The position numbers were made by a program, and so were the translations under genes. This document shows positions 16,986 to 26,110 of a stretch of 64,000 nt of DNA, piece after piece. The stretch is from assembly GCA_019638615.1 (NCBI GenBank), contig JAHBTL010000002.1, positions 62,001-126,000 of the forward strand. The letters run 5' to 3'. Below the pieces are notes generated by a model. That model had not been told where the DNA came from, made no database searches, and worked only from the letters and a program-made list of their open reading frames with translations. The stretch comes from Chitinophagaceae bacterium (GTDB taxonomy: Bacteria; Bacteroidota; Bacteroidia; Chitinophagales; Chitinophagaceae). Each line of letters begins with the position of its first letter. The stretch's first letter is position 1.

Positions 16986-18236
16986 TTATTGAAGTTGAAT
17001 AATCTTAAATCTTTTACTATCTCCACGCCATCCATCACTTATACTTTTCTTTTGCTTTTGTATTGCCACTTCGCATTCAGAAAATGACTTAAGCAAATCG
17101 TTGGATAAAGAGCCATTATGCGTATTGCAATATAGCTGGTATGAATTATTTGACTTGAAGTCAGACATTTCTTGCTTTAGTTTTGATTCAAAAGTTTCCG
17201 TAAGTTTTTGTTTTACTTCTTCAAAGTCTCCTGAATAGCTAATTGGGTTTGAAATAAATATCAGCCTTTTTTGTGTCCGTGCCCCTGATGGATAGAAATC
17301 ATCACCCGGAACTATGAAAGAAGCAGAGAAATACATGTAATTAGTGTCAAGCTTGATTTGCTTTGTTGCATTAATTGCAGAGCTATTATTTTTTGTTAAT
17401 TCTTTCTGCAATGTTTCTTCAATTGCATCAGTAGGGTTACATTTTTTTTCTAATAAGTATTTGTCTATTGCTTTAACAACTTCATTTATGGTATTTTGGT
17501 TTTCCCTTAATGAACTTATGCTTTCTTCGTATTCACTGTACCTTATATCAATCATGTCAAGAAGCCTTTTAACCTCACTTTTTAATTCTGTATGGTCTTT
17601 CTCTAATTTGGTAAATTTTTCAAGATTGCTAGAAAAGTCAATAGCCGCATGAACGGCATCATTTAGTTTCTTTACTTCCTTATCTTTTGATTTTGACACA
17701 GCCATTTTCAATGCTTCTTTATCGGCGTTATCTGTAACAGCTTTTTGTAGCGATTTCCCTGCACTCAAAAGATTATACCAATATTCCTGATTTTTAGTGC
17801 CATATTCCATTCCGGTATTTTCCAAGCTATTGCCCGAAATGAGTTTTAAGATGGTAAGATATTTATCGCATAATAATTTCCATACATTGGCTAATTCGGC
17901 AAAAGCCAATGTAAAATCCGATGAAGCGGCATTTGTTGAAAGTAACTGATACCAACTGGCTTTGTCGTCAAGAAGATGCTTTTTTATGTCATCTAAATCC
18001 TTTTTTGCTTCAAGGCTAAGTGTATATTTATTATATGCCGATTCAAATTGTTTTGCAAGGGTCTTGTCTCTGTAGTTTATTAACTCATCACAAGTAAAAG
18101 CAGTTGGTTCATCAATTGAAAAAGTCTTTTTAAGCGTTGCATGGGGATTATTTTTAGTCTGCTGTTTTGGGGTTTGTGCAGCAGCTATTTGAGAAATGAA
18201 AAAGCAAAGTATAATTATACATTTTCCCATTTTCAA
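16986..18236 (-). CDS. Secreted coiled-coil protein, cassette copy 2 partner
   Basis: A 416-residue protein with a signal peptide (cut after IAAAQ) and a long, mainly helical body. Charged heptad-like stretches (FTKLEKDHTELKSEVKRLLD, then EEVKQKLTETFESKLKQ) suggest coiled coils around residues 210-290 and 335-360. A more globular C-terminal part carries three cysteines (YCNTHNG, FSECEVAI) and ends FKIIQLQ. I do not recognise a family. It is the first gene of a two-gene unit with the ankyrin protein; the arrangement and 8-9 base spacing are the same in the decayed copy. A partner or carrier role for the ankyrin protein is inference. Confidence 0.75.
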   Translation of the reverse strand: MKMGKCIIILCFFISQIAAAQTPKQQTKNNPHATLKKTFSIDEPTAFTCDELINYRDKTLAKQFESAYNKYTLSLEAKKDLDDIKKHLLDDKASWYQLLSTNAASSDFTLAFAELANVWKLLCDKYLTILKLISGNSLENTGMEYGTKNQEYWYNLLSAGKSLQKAVTDNADKEALKMAVSKSKDKEVKKLNDAVHAAIDFSSNLEKFTKLEKDHTELKSEVKRLLDMIDIRYSEYEESISSLRENQNTINEVVKAIDKYLLEKKCNPTDAIEETLQKELTKNNSSAINATKQIKLDTNYMYFSASFIVPGDDFYPSGARTQKRLIFISNPISYSGDFEEVKQKLTETFESKLKQEMSDFKSNNSYQLYCNTHNGSLSNDLLKSFSECEVAIQKQKKSISDGWRGDSKRFKIIQLQ

Positions 18237-18551
18237 AACTTGTCGAACGCTTGAAAGTATTTTTCAGTTTTAAATTTTTGCCCTACGATAATTAGAGTGT
18301 GTCCGCCAATGGCATACAACTCGCCGATTTGCGTAGCTTATTCGGCTTCTAAACATTTATAGTCGTTTATAATAGTTTTAAAATAGATTTCCCACTATAT
18401 GATTGTCGCCATTCCCCACAAAACCTTCTTATCCTCTACCGGTTGGTGTTTTCACCAACCGGAATCACGGCTGTTTCTGTTTGTGCAAAGGCTTAGTTCT
18501 GTACACAGTTCTTTTAATCCAATTCTTAATTATTGTCAGTATACTGCCTCA
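18237..18551. repeat. Palindrome R3 (left arm) and a perfect hairpin
   Basis: AGAGTGTGTCCGCCAATGGC then ATACAACTCGCCGATTTGCG (18294-18333) matches the left arm of R2; a right arm is absent or much worn (ACATTTATAGTCG near 18352). CCGGTTGGTG at 18439-18448 and CACCAACCGG at 18453-18462 form a perfect 10-bp stem with a TTTT loop, related to the GTG-nnn-CAC palindromes elsewhere. Otherwise no gene is seen. Confidence 0.55.
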
Positions 18552-19295
18552 CTAAAACGTCAAATTCACCTTCACCTGAAAATGCTTATAGGGTATCTTT
18601 TCAGTATTACTTGTTTCCTGCTGGCCATTTTGTGACAGGTAGGATACAGTGGGGATCTTTGCATTGGAAAGGTCAACGGCAAGACCAATGAAGCCGTAAC
18701 GTATCGTAGCGCCTATATTGGTGCCTATTCCTCTCGTATCAAAATAATTTTCATCGTCAAACCAGAAATCGTAGCTCTGATTGTTTTCTTTTTCAGCAAA
18801 ATACTCAAATGGGCTGTAATGCAACGCGTAGGTTAACTGGAAACGGGCTTCGATTACCAGCTTACTTACCGGGTTAACTGTTACTACAGGGCCGAGCTTT
18901 GAAGCGACAGACGCATGAAACGATGTTCCCATATCTACATTTTCATTCCTTTGGGAGGCATAATCCTTCCACTTGTCAAGCGGGTTATAGGCAAGACTGA
19001 TGATGGTCCAGTCGAGCCCCACATTGTAGATCCGCTGCTTTTTCCTGTCCAAAAAATAAAAGATATGGCCGAATTCCAGCGTATACCCGTAGCCGGCGCC
19101 AAAATTGCCGTCATGTATATTTTCTGCAGGAGCAACCGCAGTGTTAAGATTGCCGCCGAGCTTATCAATGCCCAGGCGGATATACCCTCTTTTAAAAGGC
19201 GTTTTCCAGGGTTTGGCAACGGCGCTGTCGGTCTGGGCATTGGAAAACAGGAATGAGGTAAGGGTTAAAACTAAAAGGAGTTTTACTTGTTTCAT
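18552..19295 (-). CDS. Outer-membrane beta-barrel protein, unrecognised family
   Basis: A 247-residue protein with a signal peptide (MKQVKLLLVLTLTSFLFSNA) and alternating aromatic strands ending in KHFQVKVNLTF, with the terminal Phe typical of outer-membrane barrels. Internal strands such as RGYIRLGIDKLGGN, YGYTLEFGHIFYF and GATIRYGFIGLAVDL fit an 8-10 stranded barrel. No enzyme motif is visible. The neighbours on either side are the cassette region and, divergently, the response regulator. Confidence 0.65.
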   Translation of the reverse strand: MKQVKLLLVLTLTSFLFSNAQTDSAVAKPWKTPFKRGYIRLGIDKLGGNLNTAVAPAENIHDGNFGAGYGYTLEFGHIFYFLDRKKQRIYNVGLDWTIISLAYNPLDKWKDYASQRNENVDMGTSFHASVASKLGPVVTVNPVSKLVIEARFQLTYALHYSPFEYFAEKENNQSYDFWFDDENYFDTRGIGTNIGATIRYGFIGLAVDLSNAKIPTVSYLSQNGQQETSNTEKIPYKHFQVKVNLTF

Positions 19296-19599
19296 GTTGT
19301 ACTTTTTGGTTTAGTCGAATAAATAAAGCGTCTGTTATTGATAACTTCAGGAATCTTCCTGTTCTTAACAGCTACATGGAGGCTACGGGGAAGGAATTTT
19401 ATAAGATATTGCTTTTTGAAAGGGGCATCTATTGTGCTCCTGCAATTTTTATACAATTGCTTTGCCGTTTCAAAGCTACTTTTCCGTCTCAATACTTCTT
19501 TCAGGAATAAACCTCAAATTCCATCAGGAAAAACCATGACAGCTTTCATGGTTTACCCTTTGTAATCTTCAGTACCTTTAACATTTATTATTGAAAAAA
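19296..19599. other. Intergenic region upstream of the response regulator
   Basis: It holds an inverted repeat AAACCATGA (19531-19539) / TCATGGTTT (19546-19554) with a 6-base loop, 45 bases upstream of the regulator ATG. The position suits an operator or 5' stem-loop. TACCTTTA at 19573-19580 (7 of 8 to TAnnTTTG) could be its -7 box. No gene seen. Confidence 0.4.
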
Positions 19600-20238
19600 A
19601 TGACTACCGTAGCCATTGCCGATGATCATAAAATATTCTGCGACTCCCTGGAATCGCTCATCAATGATTTTGAGGGGTTTCGCGTGGTATGGACCGCCCA
19701 GGATGGCGATCAGGCTGTTGAAATGATGCAGCAGCCGGGGCAAAGACCCACCATACTGCTGCTTGATATCAATATGCCCGGTAAAAATGGCATTGAAGTG
19801 GCTGAATGGTTGCACGAAAATAATATACCGGTACATATACTGGCGCTTACCATGGAAAATGATGATAACAGCGTCATTAAAATGCTGCAATACGGTGTTA
19901 AGGGATATTTGCTGAAGAGTACAGGAGCGGAAGAGCTTTTCAACGCGCTGCAGGCGATCGTGAAATACGGGTTTTATTATACGCCGCTTATCACAAAGCA
20001 GATAGGCAACCAGATAGCACAAAAAAGCAGGAACCAGGTGCCGGAGCTTAAAGACAGGGAAAAGGAGTTGCTGCAATACATGTGCACCGACCTGAGCTAT
20101 ACGGAAATCGCAGCCAAAATGTTTTTGAGCGAATCTACCGTAGATACCTACCGCGCCAGGCTGTTTGAAAAGTTCAATGTGAAGAACAGAATTGGTTTAT
20201 TGTTAAAAGCGAATGCTATGGGGTTGGTAAAGTTGTAG
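19600..20238 (+). CDS. LuxR/NarL-type response regulator
   Basis: A 212-residue regulator: receiver domain (about 1-120) with acidic pair DD at 8-9, phospho-acceptor Asp56 in LLLDINMPG, Thr in ALTMEN and Lys in GYLLKS; then a LuxR-type helix-turn-helix (about 145-210) with LSYTEIAAKMFLSESTVDTY. It would bind DNA when phosphorylated. The ATG at 19600 was chosen over an in-frame TTG at 19591. The likely partner is the HisKA_3 sensor kinase at 20888-22735, convergent with it and about 650 bases away, rather than in one operon. Confidence 0.9.
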   Translation: MTTVAIADDHKIFCDSLESLINDFEGFRVVWTAQDGDQAVEMMQQPGQRPTILLLDINMPGKNGIEVAEWLHENNIPVHILALTMENDDNSVIKMLQYGVKGYLLKSTGAEELFNALQAIVKYGFYYTPLITKQIGNQIAQKSRNQVPELKDREKELLQYMCTDLSYTEIAAKMFLSESTVDTYRARLFEKFNVKNRIGLLLKANAMGLVKL

Positions 20239-20340
20239 TGTATTGTTGCCAATATACATATTATTCAGTTGGATGTTTACCAATTGGCTATAGAATTCAA
20301 TTTGTTGATGTATAAATTCTGTATTCCTTTTAATTACAAG

Positions 20341-20545
20341 CCTTCTGCTTTTTTTCTGTTACTTTTTTGCGGAAAAAAGTAACCAAAAAGCCCCGCCCGA
20401 CTTGAACGTCGTTCGCCTGCCTGAACTGCCAGCCGGCAGGCTGGGACTACGGCCGATTTCGGGTCCCGCAAAAAGCGGGATCGATTGAGCTTTGGTACTA
20501 CTGTGAACTCAGCTACAGGCCCCTGATACATTTTCTCCAAACGGG
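20341..20545. repeat. Hairpin-headed intergenic element
   Basis: GTTACTTTTTT-gcgg-AAAAAAGTAAC (20358-20383) is a perfect 11-bp stem, followed by CCAAAAAGCCCCGCC and further hairpins (GCCTGCC...GGCAGGC; CCCGC-aaaaa-GCGGG at 20465-20479). The same design, a T-rich/A-rich stem followed by CAAAAA and a GC-rich tail, heads the element at 22972. It may also terminate the regulator transcript. Confidence 0.55.
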
Positions 20546-20812
20546 GCATATATAAGAACTGAAAAATATAAATACAACATGTCACGGCTCAATGATTGAG
20601 CACACTAATAGTTTACTCGCAGGGTAAGAGTATTTAGTTTACTGGCAGCACTTAAGCAAACATTTGAATAACCAACCTATTGACCATGGCAATCCGCATA
20701 GGTAGAAACACACCTAACGAAAATCATATCTTTTCAACGATGATCATAAATTGTAAAAAAAGGGAAGCGGCAAATGTGAGACGTGAAAGGTGAAACAATA
20801 AAATCATCGTGT

Positions 20813-20888
20813 GCCTGAAACCTGAAACTATAAACAACAAACTAAAAACAAACCTGAAACCTGCAACTTGAAACTTGCAACTTGCAAC
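20813..20888. repeat. Degenerate CTGAAACCTGAAACT word repeat
   Basis: A tract of near-repeated words (CCTGAAACCTGAAACT, CCTGAAACCTGCAACTTG, AAACTTGCAACTTGCAAC) ends at the stop codon of the kinase gene. No coding or RNA feature is apparent. Confidence 0.6.
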
Positions 20889-22735
20889 TATTCCCCTCCC
20901 GATCCACCCTGTGGGATGATTATCATGATCCGTGCGCCTTCTCCCGGAGCAGATATGGTCTGCATGGTTCCCTTCAGGTACTTCACCCGGCTTTCGATGT
21001 TTTTCAAGCCGAATGATGCATCGCTTACCTGAGCAGGATCGAATCCCTGCCCGTCATCCTGCACCAGCACTGTCATATTACCGCCGGTCGTTTCCAAAAA
21101 GGCGGTGATGCAGGATGCTTTGCTGTGCTTTGCCGCATTTAAAAGCAGCTCGCTCATGATCCTGTATACATTCAACTGAACATCTTTGTGCAATACAGCT
21201 GTGATGTTGTGCTTAAAATCTATCGGGGTGGCATATACTTCCCGGAGGTTATGGGTATACTCCGACAGGGAAGCCGCCAATCCCATGGCTGATAATCCTT
21301 TCGGCATCAGTTGGTGTGATATATTCCTGATCTCAGCCATCGAGCCGTCTATGATAGCTCCTGTTTTTTCCACCAGCGGATCCTGTAAGAGGTTCAGGCT
21401 TTTTGCTTTGGCCACCCGCTGAAAATTAATTTTTATTGCCGCCAGCATGGGGCCGATGCTGTCGTGCAGCTCACCGGCAATTCTTCTGCGCTCATTATCC
21501 TGCACGGCTACCAGTTGTTTCAACGTGCGGGAATGCTCTTCTTCTAATTGTGCGACCTGCATGGAAATGCGCTTTTTATCTACCCATATATCCCGGAAAG
21601 TAGCAAAACTAAGCACCATCATTTCGGCGATGCTGGCAAGCAGCATACCATGCTCATTCAGCAAATAATTATAGAAGAAGCCGGCATTGGACAATACCTG
21701 CTGTATCGCCATAACTGCCATGATGCCGATCGCCAGTGTGAACAGCCTGGCTGTAACGCTTCTTTCAAACAACCGCACCAGCACCAGCAGCACACATACA
21801 AACGATATAATAAAATAACCATGCCAGGCAACATTGAATAATGCCGGAACATACAAGCTTTTGGGCCAAAAAAAATAGAATATCAATGTAGTGGAAATTA
21901 CTATACCTGACCGGATAGCATACTTCAATATCATACTGCTCACCTTGTCTTGCCGAAGTATATTTTTAAACAAAGCCTGTAAAAAAAGGCAAAGAAATAT
22001 CAATCCACAGAAAATAGCCAAAGGCTTTGCAATGCCATTCAACGCCGGGAAGCCGGGGTACAGCATTGGATACAGATACCCGTAATGCGCCAGTATCCAT
22101 CCGGTAACGCCTGCGATATACAGGGTATAATATCCCAGCGCGATGTTCCTGAAAATGAACCAGCCATACAGTACAGCAACCAGGATAATGAAAATGACGC
22201 CCAGGTAAAACCAGATCATCCGGTCGAATTCGGCATAGAGCTTATCCAGGTTGTTTGCGGTCATTATTTTGTAACCAACATTGATGTTTTTGCCCTGGTC
22301 ATGAAATGACGCGAGGATATATGTTTCCTTTTCACCGCCACCAAGCGGTATGGTGTGCCACACATATTTTCTATCGCGGTTATATGGAACAAGATTCCCG
22401 CCTGTATATGCTGCCTGCTTAATACCGTCTGTTGCCAGTTGAAACAATAATACGCTGTCAATGCTGGTATTATCTACCGATAAGACATATTTTTCATTAC
22501 CGGGTGTCTTTGTTTTAATTACAACATAACACCACTTATTATGGGTAATTATTCCAAAATCGATCTTTTGACCATTATGAGGGGAATAATGAAGCCCGGA
22601 CGGGTTTATACTGATGGCAGCCGGTGGCATCTCAGAAGCAAAAACATACAGGCTATCGGAATGCTTTTGGGCAAAAGATGAAACCACCACAAAAAATAAT
22701 GCTATTGCAGGAGGAGCAGTTTTTAAAATATTCAT
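20888..22735 (-). CDS. Sensor histidine kinase, 7TM-DISM type with HisKA_3 and HATPase
   Basis: A 615-residue kinase: signal peptide (to about residue 22), extracytoplasmic 7TMR-DISM-like ligand domain (about 25-165), seven membrane helices (about 172-380), a linker coiled coil (390-412), and a HisKA_3 dimerisation domain with phospho-acceptor His424 in GELHDSIGPML. The HATPase domain follows (NVYRIMSELLLNAAKHSKA, VQDDGQGFDP, GLKNIESRVKYLKG, PGEGARIMI). It would sense an envelope or small-molecule signal and phosphorylate a NarL-type regulator, most likely the one at 19600. The ligand is unknown. Confidence 0.9.
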   Translation of the reverse strand: MNILKTAPPAIALFFVVVSSFAQKHSDSLYVFASEMPPAAISINPSGLHYSPHNGQKIDFGIITHNKWCYVVIKTKTPGNEKYVLSVDNTSIDSVLLFQLATDGIKQAAYTGGNLVPYNRDRKYVWHTIPLGGGEKETYILASFHDQGKNINVGYKIMTANNLDKLYAEFDRMIWFYLGVIFIILVAVLYGWFIFRNIALGYYTLYIAGVTGWILAHYGYLYPMLYPGFPALNGIAKPLAIFCGLIFLCLFLQALFKNILRQDKVSSMILKYAIRSGIVISTTLIFYFFWPKSLYVPALFNVAWHGYFIISFVCVLLVLVRLFERSVTARLFTLAIGIMAVMAIQQVLSNAGFFYNYLLNEHGMLLASIAEMMVLSFATFRDIWVDKKRISMQVAQLEEEHSRTLKQLVAVQDNERRRIAGELHDSIGPMLAAIKINFQRVAKAKSLNLLQDPLVEKTGAIIDGSMAEIRNISHQLMPKGLSAMGLAASLSEYTHNLREVYATPIDFKHNITAVLHKDVQLNVYRIMSELLLNAAKHSKASCITAFLETTGGNMTVLVQDDGQGFDPAQVSDASFGLKNIESRVKYLKGTMQTISAPGEGARIMIIIPQGGSGGE

Positions 22736-22810
22736 GGTGATTATAGTACAGCGTTAGCAGGTAGACCTGTATAAACCTGTAAAATAAATGTACAGCAAAT
22801 TGTGAAATAT

Positions 22811-22885
22811 CAGCTTATAATTTATAGTTTATGGTTTGTTGCTTATAGTTGAGAAAATCCCAAACTTCAAACCATTGTTGTCCGG
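22811..22885. repeat. Degenerate TTATAGTTTATGGTTTG word repeat
   Basis: A tract of variants of TTATAATTTATAGTTTATGG and TTGCTTATAGTTGAG, then CCCAAACTTCAAACCATTG, lies upstream of the kinase gene. A mirrored tract with CAAACCATAAACCATAAAC is at 23224-23262, so the two could pair. Confidence 0.5.
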
Positions 22886-22971
22886 TTAAAATGTTAACCG
22901 AAACGACCAAAGCCAGTGCTGTATTGAATTTTATTAAAGTTTACGGTATAACCTACTTACCATTGGGTATT

Positions 22972-23190
22972 CCACTTTTTTCTTGATAAAAAAGTGGAGC
23001 AAAAAATCAAGGCTTCGGAAAAATGGCTAAAAATTGTCTTTCCCGGCTAAGAAAAACAAGTTCAAGCAGTAGATCAAACCCGGTAGTGGTGCGACTACTG
23101 AACTAATTGCACTTCCTAGCTGTGGCATATGGTGTTTTTCTTTTAGCGCCGTACAAGCCAATTTTCTTAACGCCATTTTTCCGAGGCCGA
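22972..23190. repeat. Hairpin-headed element with inverted arms
   Basis: CCACTTTTTT-cttgat-AAAAAAGTGG (22972-22997) is a perfect 10-bp stem. Next comes GGCTTCGGAAAAATGGC (23011-23027), mirrored at 23172-23188 with 16 of 17 bases. The 219-base element has no open frame with a recognisable product. It occupies the gap between the kinase and the Wzi-like gene. Confidence 0.6.
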
Positions 23191-23260
23191 CATCCCTTTA
23201 TATTTTACCGGACAATACTGACTTCAAACCATAAACCATAAACTCCAAACCCGAAACCGG

Positions 23261-24958
23261 CTACAACTCAAACTCCCTTCTCGCAATATTCCAACGCACC
23301 CCGGCTGTAAAAATAAATTCGTTGATACGGGGCTGTAACGGAATGCTATAGCTGCGGTTGCAGAGGTTAACATCAATGAAAAGATTCTGCAGCAATTCAT
23401 AAGATGCATTGAAGGAAAGCTGTACGCTTTTAGCCGGGACACCCGTACCGATAAAAAAGCCATAGTCCCTGGGACGGGTAAGATAACCCCGGAAAAGATT
23501 GTTTCCCATATTCGCCCCGATAGAATCAAGCCCTTGTTTGCGGTAGAACAGCTTCCCGGTAAAATACAACCTGGGTATGGGCTGGTATTGGGCAACAACT
23601 ATGTATTCGCTGAAATTAGCGCCCAACGGGTGTGCCAGCTCTTTATTGTAATGTGTAAACCCTGTTGCACTGTCGTGGTGTGTGTACATAAACGGGCGTA
23701 CCCAGTTGGCTTCTACCTGCAGATCAAGGTTATCGACTCCTGCTACATCAATGTATTTAGCACCCAGTTGCAAAGCCTGCTTGTTCAGCCAACTGCCCCG
23801 GTTATAATGCATGATCTCACTGAATACAAATTCGCTGATGGCCAGTTGCCCGTACAACTGCGCCTTTTTCAGGATATTCGCTTTCAGGTCCACCCCTATT
23901 GTTGCTTTTGAGCTTCCGCTGCCTAATTGCATTTCAACAGAGCGATAAAAAATAACAGGATTGAGATAACTCAGCTCAAAACCATTACGGCCATTGTACA
24001 ATACGTTTTCATATACACCCACATTCAGCCATTTTGCCAGTTGCACGCTGAGGTGATGAAAAGCCATATAGTTTTTATACCGGACCGTATCCCTGTTAGG
24101 GATCGGGTTGAATGGCGCTATTAATTCGGCATACACGCTTTTGTAGCTGAACTTGCGCAACTGGACATCCATCTGCAGGTACAAAAAGTTGTTGCTGAAA
24201 TCACTCAGTAAAAGACTGCGGTAGCCATTCCCCAAAAAAAGTTTGTCGTATCCAAAACGAAAGTTGATGAACTTCGTTGCGGCAAAATCAATCCCGCCAC
24301 GGGCATCAAAATAATCGTACCCGTTGGTCCGGAACGTTTTATAATACCCGGCATTGGGTACCCCGTTGTGCGCTGTTGCATACTGCTGAACAAACAACGG
24401 GTCACGTTCCTGGTTTTCCGTAAGATAGGTATAGAAGCCCAGCTTTTTACTGATATTGCCCCGCATGGTGATCCCTCTCGTATTCACAAACAAGGGCTCA
24501 TCTACCTGCGACGATTTGCCTGCCTGCAGGCTGATGACCGGGTCAATAATAAGCGTAAAATCTTTTGAATAGGATTCGTACAGGTGTGCAGGTGTTTTAA
24601 AAAATGTATTCCATACCGGTTTTTTTGTATGAAATGAATCGCCAAAGCTTTTTGTCCACTCGGCATTGTTCATCAACAGGCTGTGAACGTTGTATTTGTC
24701 TACACGCGATAATCCTGCCGGCAATTCACCTGCATTATCAAGCGAGTCGATATACTCCACCCTTTCCGTATACGTTTTACGACTATACGGACGAACGGCA
24801 GAAAAGGAAAAAATGGAGTCGTTCTGTAGCTTGATGTCCAGCCTGTCGAGCAACCGGTATTGTTTGTTGCCCAGGGGGATGCGATCGGACTGGGCGAAAA
24901 GCAATGTATAAGATCCCACCAGAAATACCGTGAGTAAAACCGTCTTTTTTACCTGCAT
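23261..24958 (-). CDS. Wzi/capsule-assembly-like outer-membrane protein
   Basis: A 565-residue protein with a signal peptide (MQVKKTVLLTVFLVGSYTLL, cut near LFAQS). After a short helical region comes a large barrel of repeated beta-strands, including TRGITMRGNISKKLGFYTYL, FRFGYDKLFLGNGYRSLLLS and a C-terminal NEFIFTAGVRWNIARREFEL. The layout resembles the capsule assembly Wzi family seen in Bacteroidota, which anchors surface polysaccharide; other large barrels cannot be excluded. The ATG at 24958 was chosen over 24982 because the signal peptide starts there. It lies downstream of dapA on the same strand but a 160-base gap suggests its own promoter. Confidence 0.65.
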   Translation of the reverse strand: MQVKKTVLLTVFLVGSYTLLFAQSDRIPLGNKQYRLLDRLDIKLQNDSIFSFSAVRPYSRKTYTERVEYIDSLDNAGELPAGLSRVDKYNVHSLLMNNAEWTKSFGDSFHTKKPVWNTFFKTPAHLYESYSKDFTLIIDPVISLQAGKSSQVDEPLFVNTRGITMRGNISKKLGFYTYLTENQERDPLFVQQYATAHNGVPNAGYYKTFRTNGYDYFDARGGIDFAATKFINFRFGYDKLFLGNGYRSLLLSDFSNNFLYLQMDVQLRKFSYKSVYAELIAPFNPIPNRDTVRYKNYMAFHHLSVQLAKWLNVGVYENVLYNGRNGFELSYLNPVIFYRSVEMQLGSGSSKATIGVDLKANILKKAQLYGQLAISEFVFSEIMHYNRGSWLNKQALQLGAKYIDVAGVDNLDLQVEANWVRPFMYTHHDSATGFTHYNKELAHPLGANFSEYIVVAQYQPIPRLYFTGKLFYRKQGLDSIGANMGNNLFRGYLTRPRDYGFFIGTGVPAKSVQLSFNASYELLQNLFIDVNLCNRSYSIPLQPRINEFIFTAGVRWNIARREFEL

Positions 24959-25121
24959 GTGTTGTGATTCCGTGTAATACAATAAAGAGCCTTATAAAAC
25001 AGGCTGCAATATAATCTTTTGTTTATTAACGGGTTAACTGCCGGGTTATTGCGGCTTGCCGGTCGTTATGGTTTACGCCGCAGATCTGTCCGCCGCAGAT
25101 GCGCTGATTTACAATGTAACC

Positions 25122-26030
25122 TCAGGTAGCAGGAACCACCGGTATAACCGATTGCTTACGCAAAAAAACTTTGGCTTTCTGATGCAGGTTATCACTCAGC
25201 GGCAATACAGGTAAACGAAGTATATTTTCAATTAAGCCCAGGTGAGTGAGGAAAGATTTGACACCTGCAGGATTGTTTTCCACAAATAACAGCTCATATA
25301 CATCCAGCAGTTCGTCGTTGATGCTTTTTGCTTCTTTCAGCCTGCCAGCCAATGCCAGCCGCACCATCTCCGAAAACTGCCGGGGCATGCAATTGGCGAT
25401 AACGCTTATCACCCCATCCATGCCGCAGGCTATTTGTGGAAAACCCAAAGCATCATCGCCGCTGGACACCAGGAAACCTTCAGGACGATGTTTAAGGATT
25501 TGCATACACTGCATCATATCGCCGGCAGCTTCTTTTATACCCGCTATGTTAGCGTGTTCCGCCAGGCGCAGGGTAGTATCCGCAGCCAGGTTGCGACCGG
25601 TTCTGCCCGGTACATTATAAAGAATGACAGGTCTGGGCGATACATCTGCCAAAGCCACATAATGCTGGTACAATCCTTCCTGGGAGGGTTTGCTGTAATA
25701 CGGGCTTACACTCAATACTGCTGTTGCCTCATCCAACGGGAACGATTTCAATTCTTTCGCGATCTCAGCAGTATTATTACCGCCAATTCCTACCACTACA
25801 GGCACCCGGCTGTTTACTTTTTCGTAAGTATATTGAACGATCTTCTTTTTTTCTTCCTTAGCAATAGTAGGCGCCTCGCCTGTGGTACCGAGACTTACAA
25901 TGTATTCAACACCATTACCGATCACAAAATCTATCATTCTGCCAAGCCCGGCATAGTCAACACTGTAATTGTTTTGAAAAGGTGTAATTAAAGCTACGCC
26001 GGTTCCCCTGAGTTGTGTTCTTAGTGACAT
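25122..26030 (-). CDS. dapA: 4-hydroxy-tetrahydrodipicolinate synthase
   Basis: A 302-residue aldolase-type enzyme that condenses pyruvate with aspartate semialdehyde, the first committed step of lysine and meso-diaminopimelate synthesis. The TIM barrel shows GTTGEAPTI (substrate-binding Thr-Thr), Tyr138 in LYNVPGRTG, and the Schiff-base Lys166 in GIKEAAGD. SGDDALGFPQIACGMDGVIS and NCMPRQF follow. Length and all key residues are normal. It lies 80 bases downstream of accA on the same strand. Confidence 0.96.
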   Translation of the reverse strand: MSLRTQLRGTGVALITPFQNNYSVDYAGLGRMIDFVIGNGVEYIVSLGTTGEAPTIAKEEKKKIVQYTYEKVNSRVPVVVGIGGNNTAEIAKELKSFPLDEATAVLSVSPYYSKPSQEGLYQHYVALADVSPRPVILYNVPGRTGRNLAADTTLRLAEHANIAGIKEAAGDMMQCMQILKHRPEGFLVSSGDDALGFPQIACGMDGVISVIANCMPRQFSEMVRLALAGRLKEAKSINDELLDVYELLFVENNPAGVKSFLTHLGLIENILRLPVLPLSDNLHQKAKVFLRKQSVIPVVPAT

Positions 26031-26110
26031 GTTGGTTCTTTATTGAAATGCTTTTGAGAGATGTATGCTTGATGCGGTTATTGGATATTGATTTTGGATG
26101 ATGGCTTTTC

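Noticed and set aside
11467-18333. True integron attC array
   Set aside because: Core sites do not match the canonical attC consensus and no integron integrase is in the window; kept only as attC-like.
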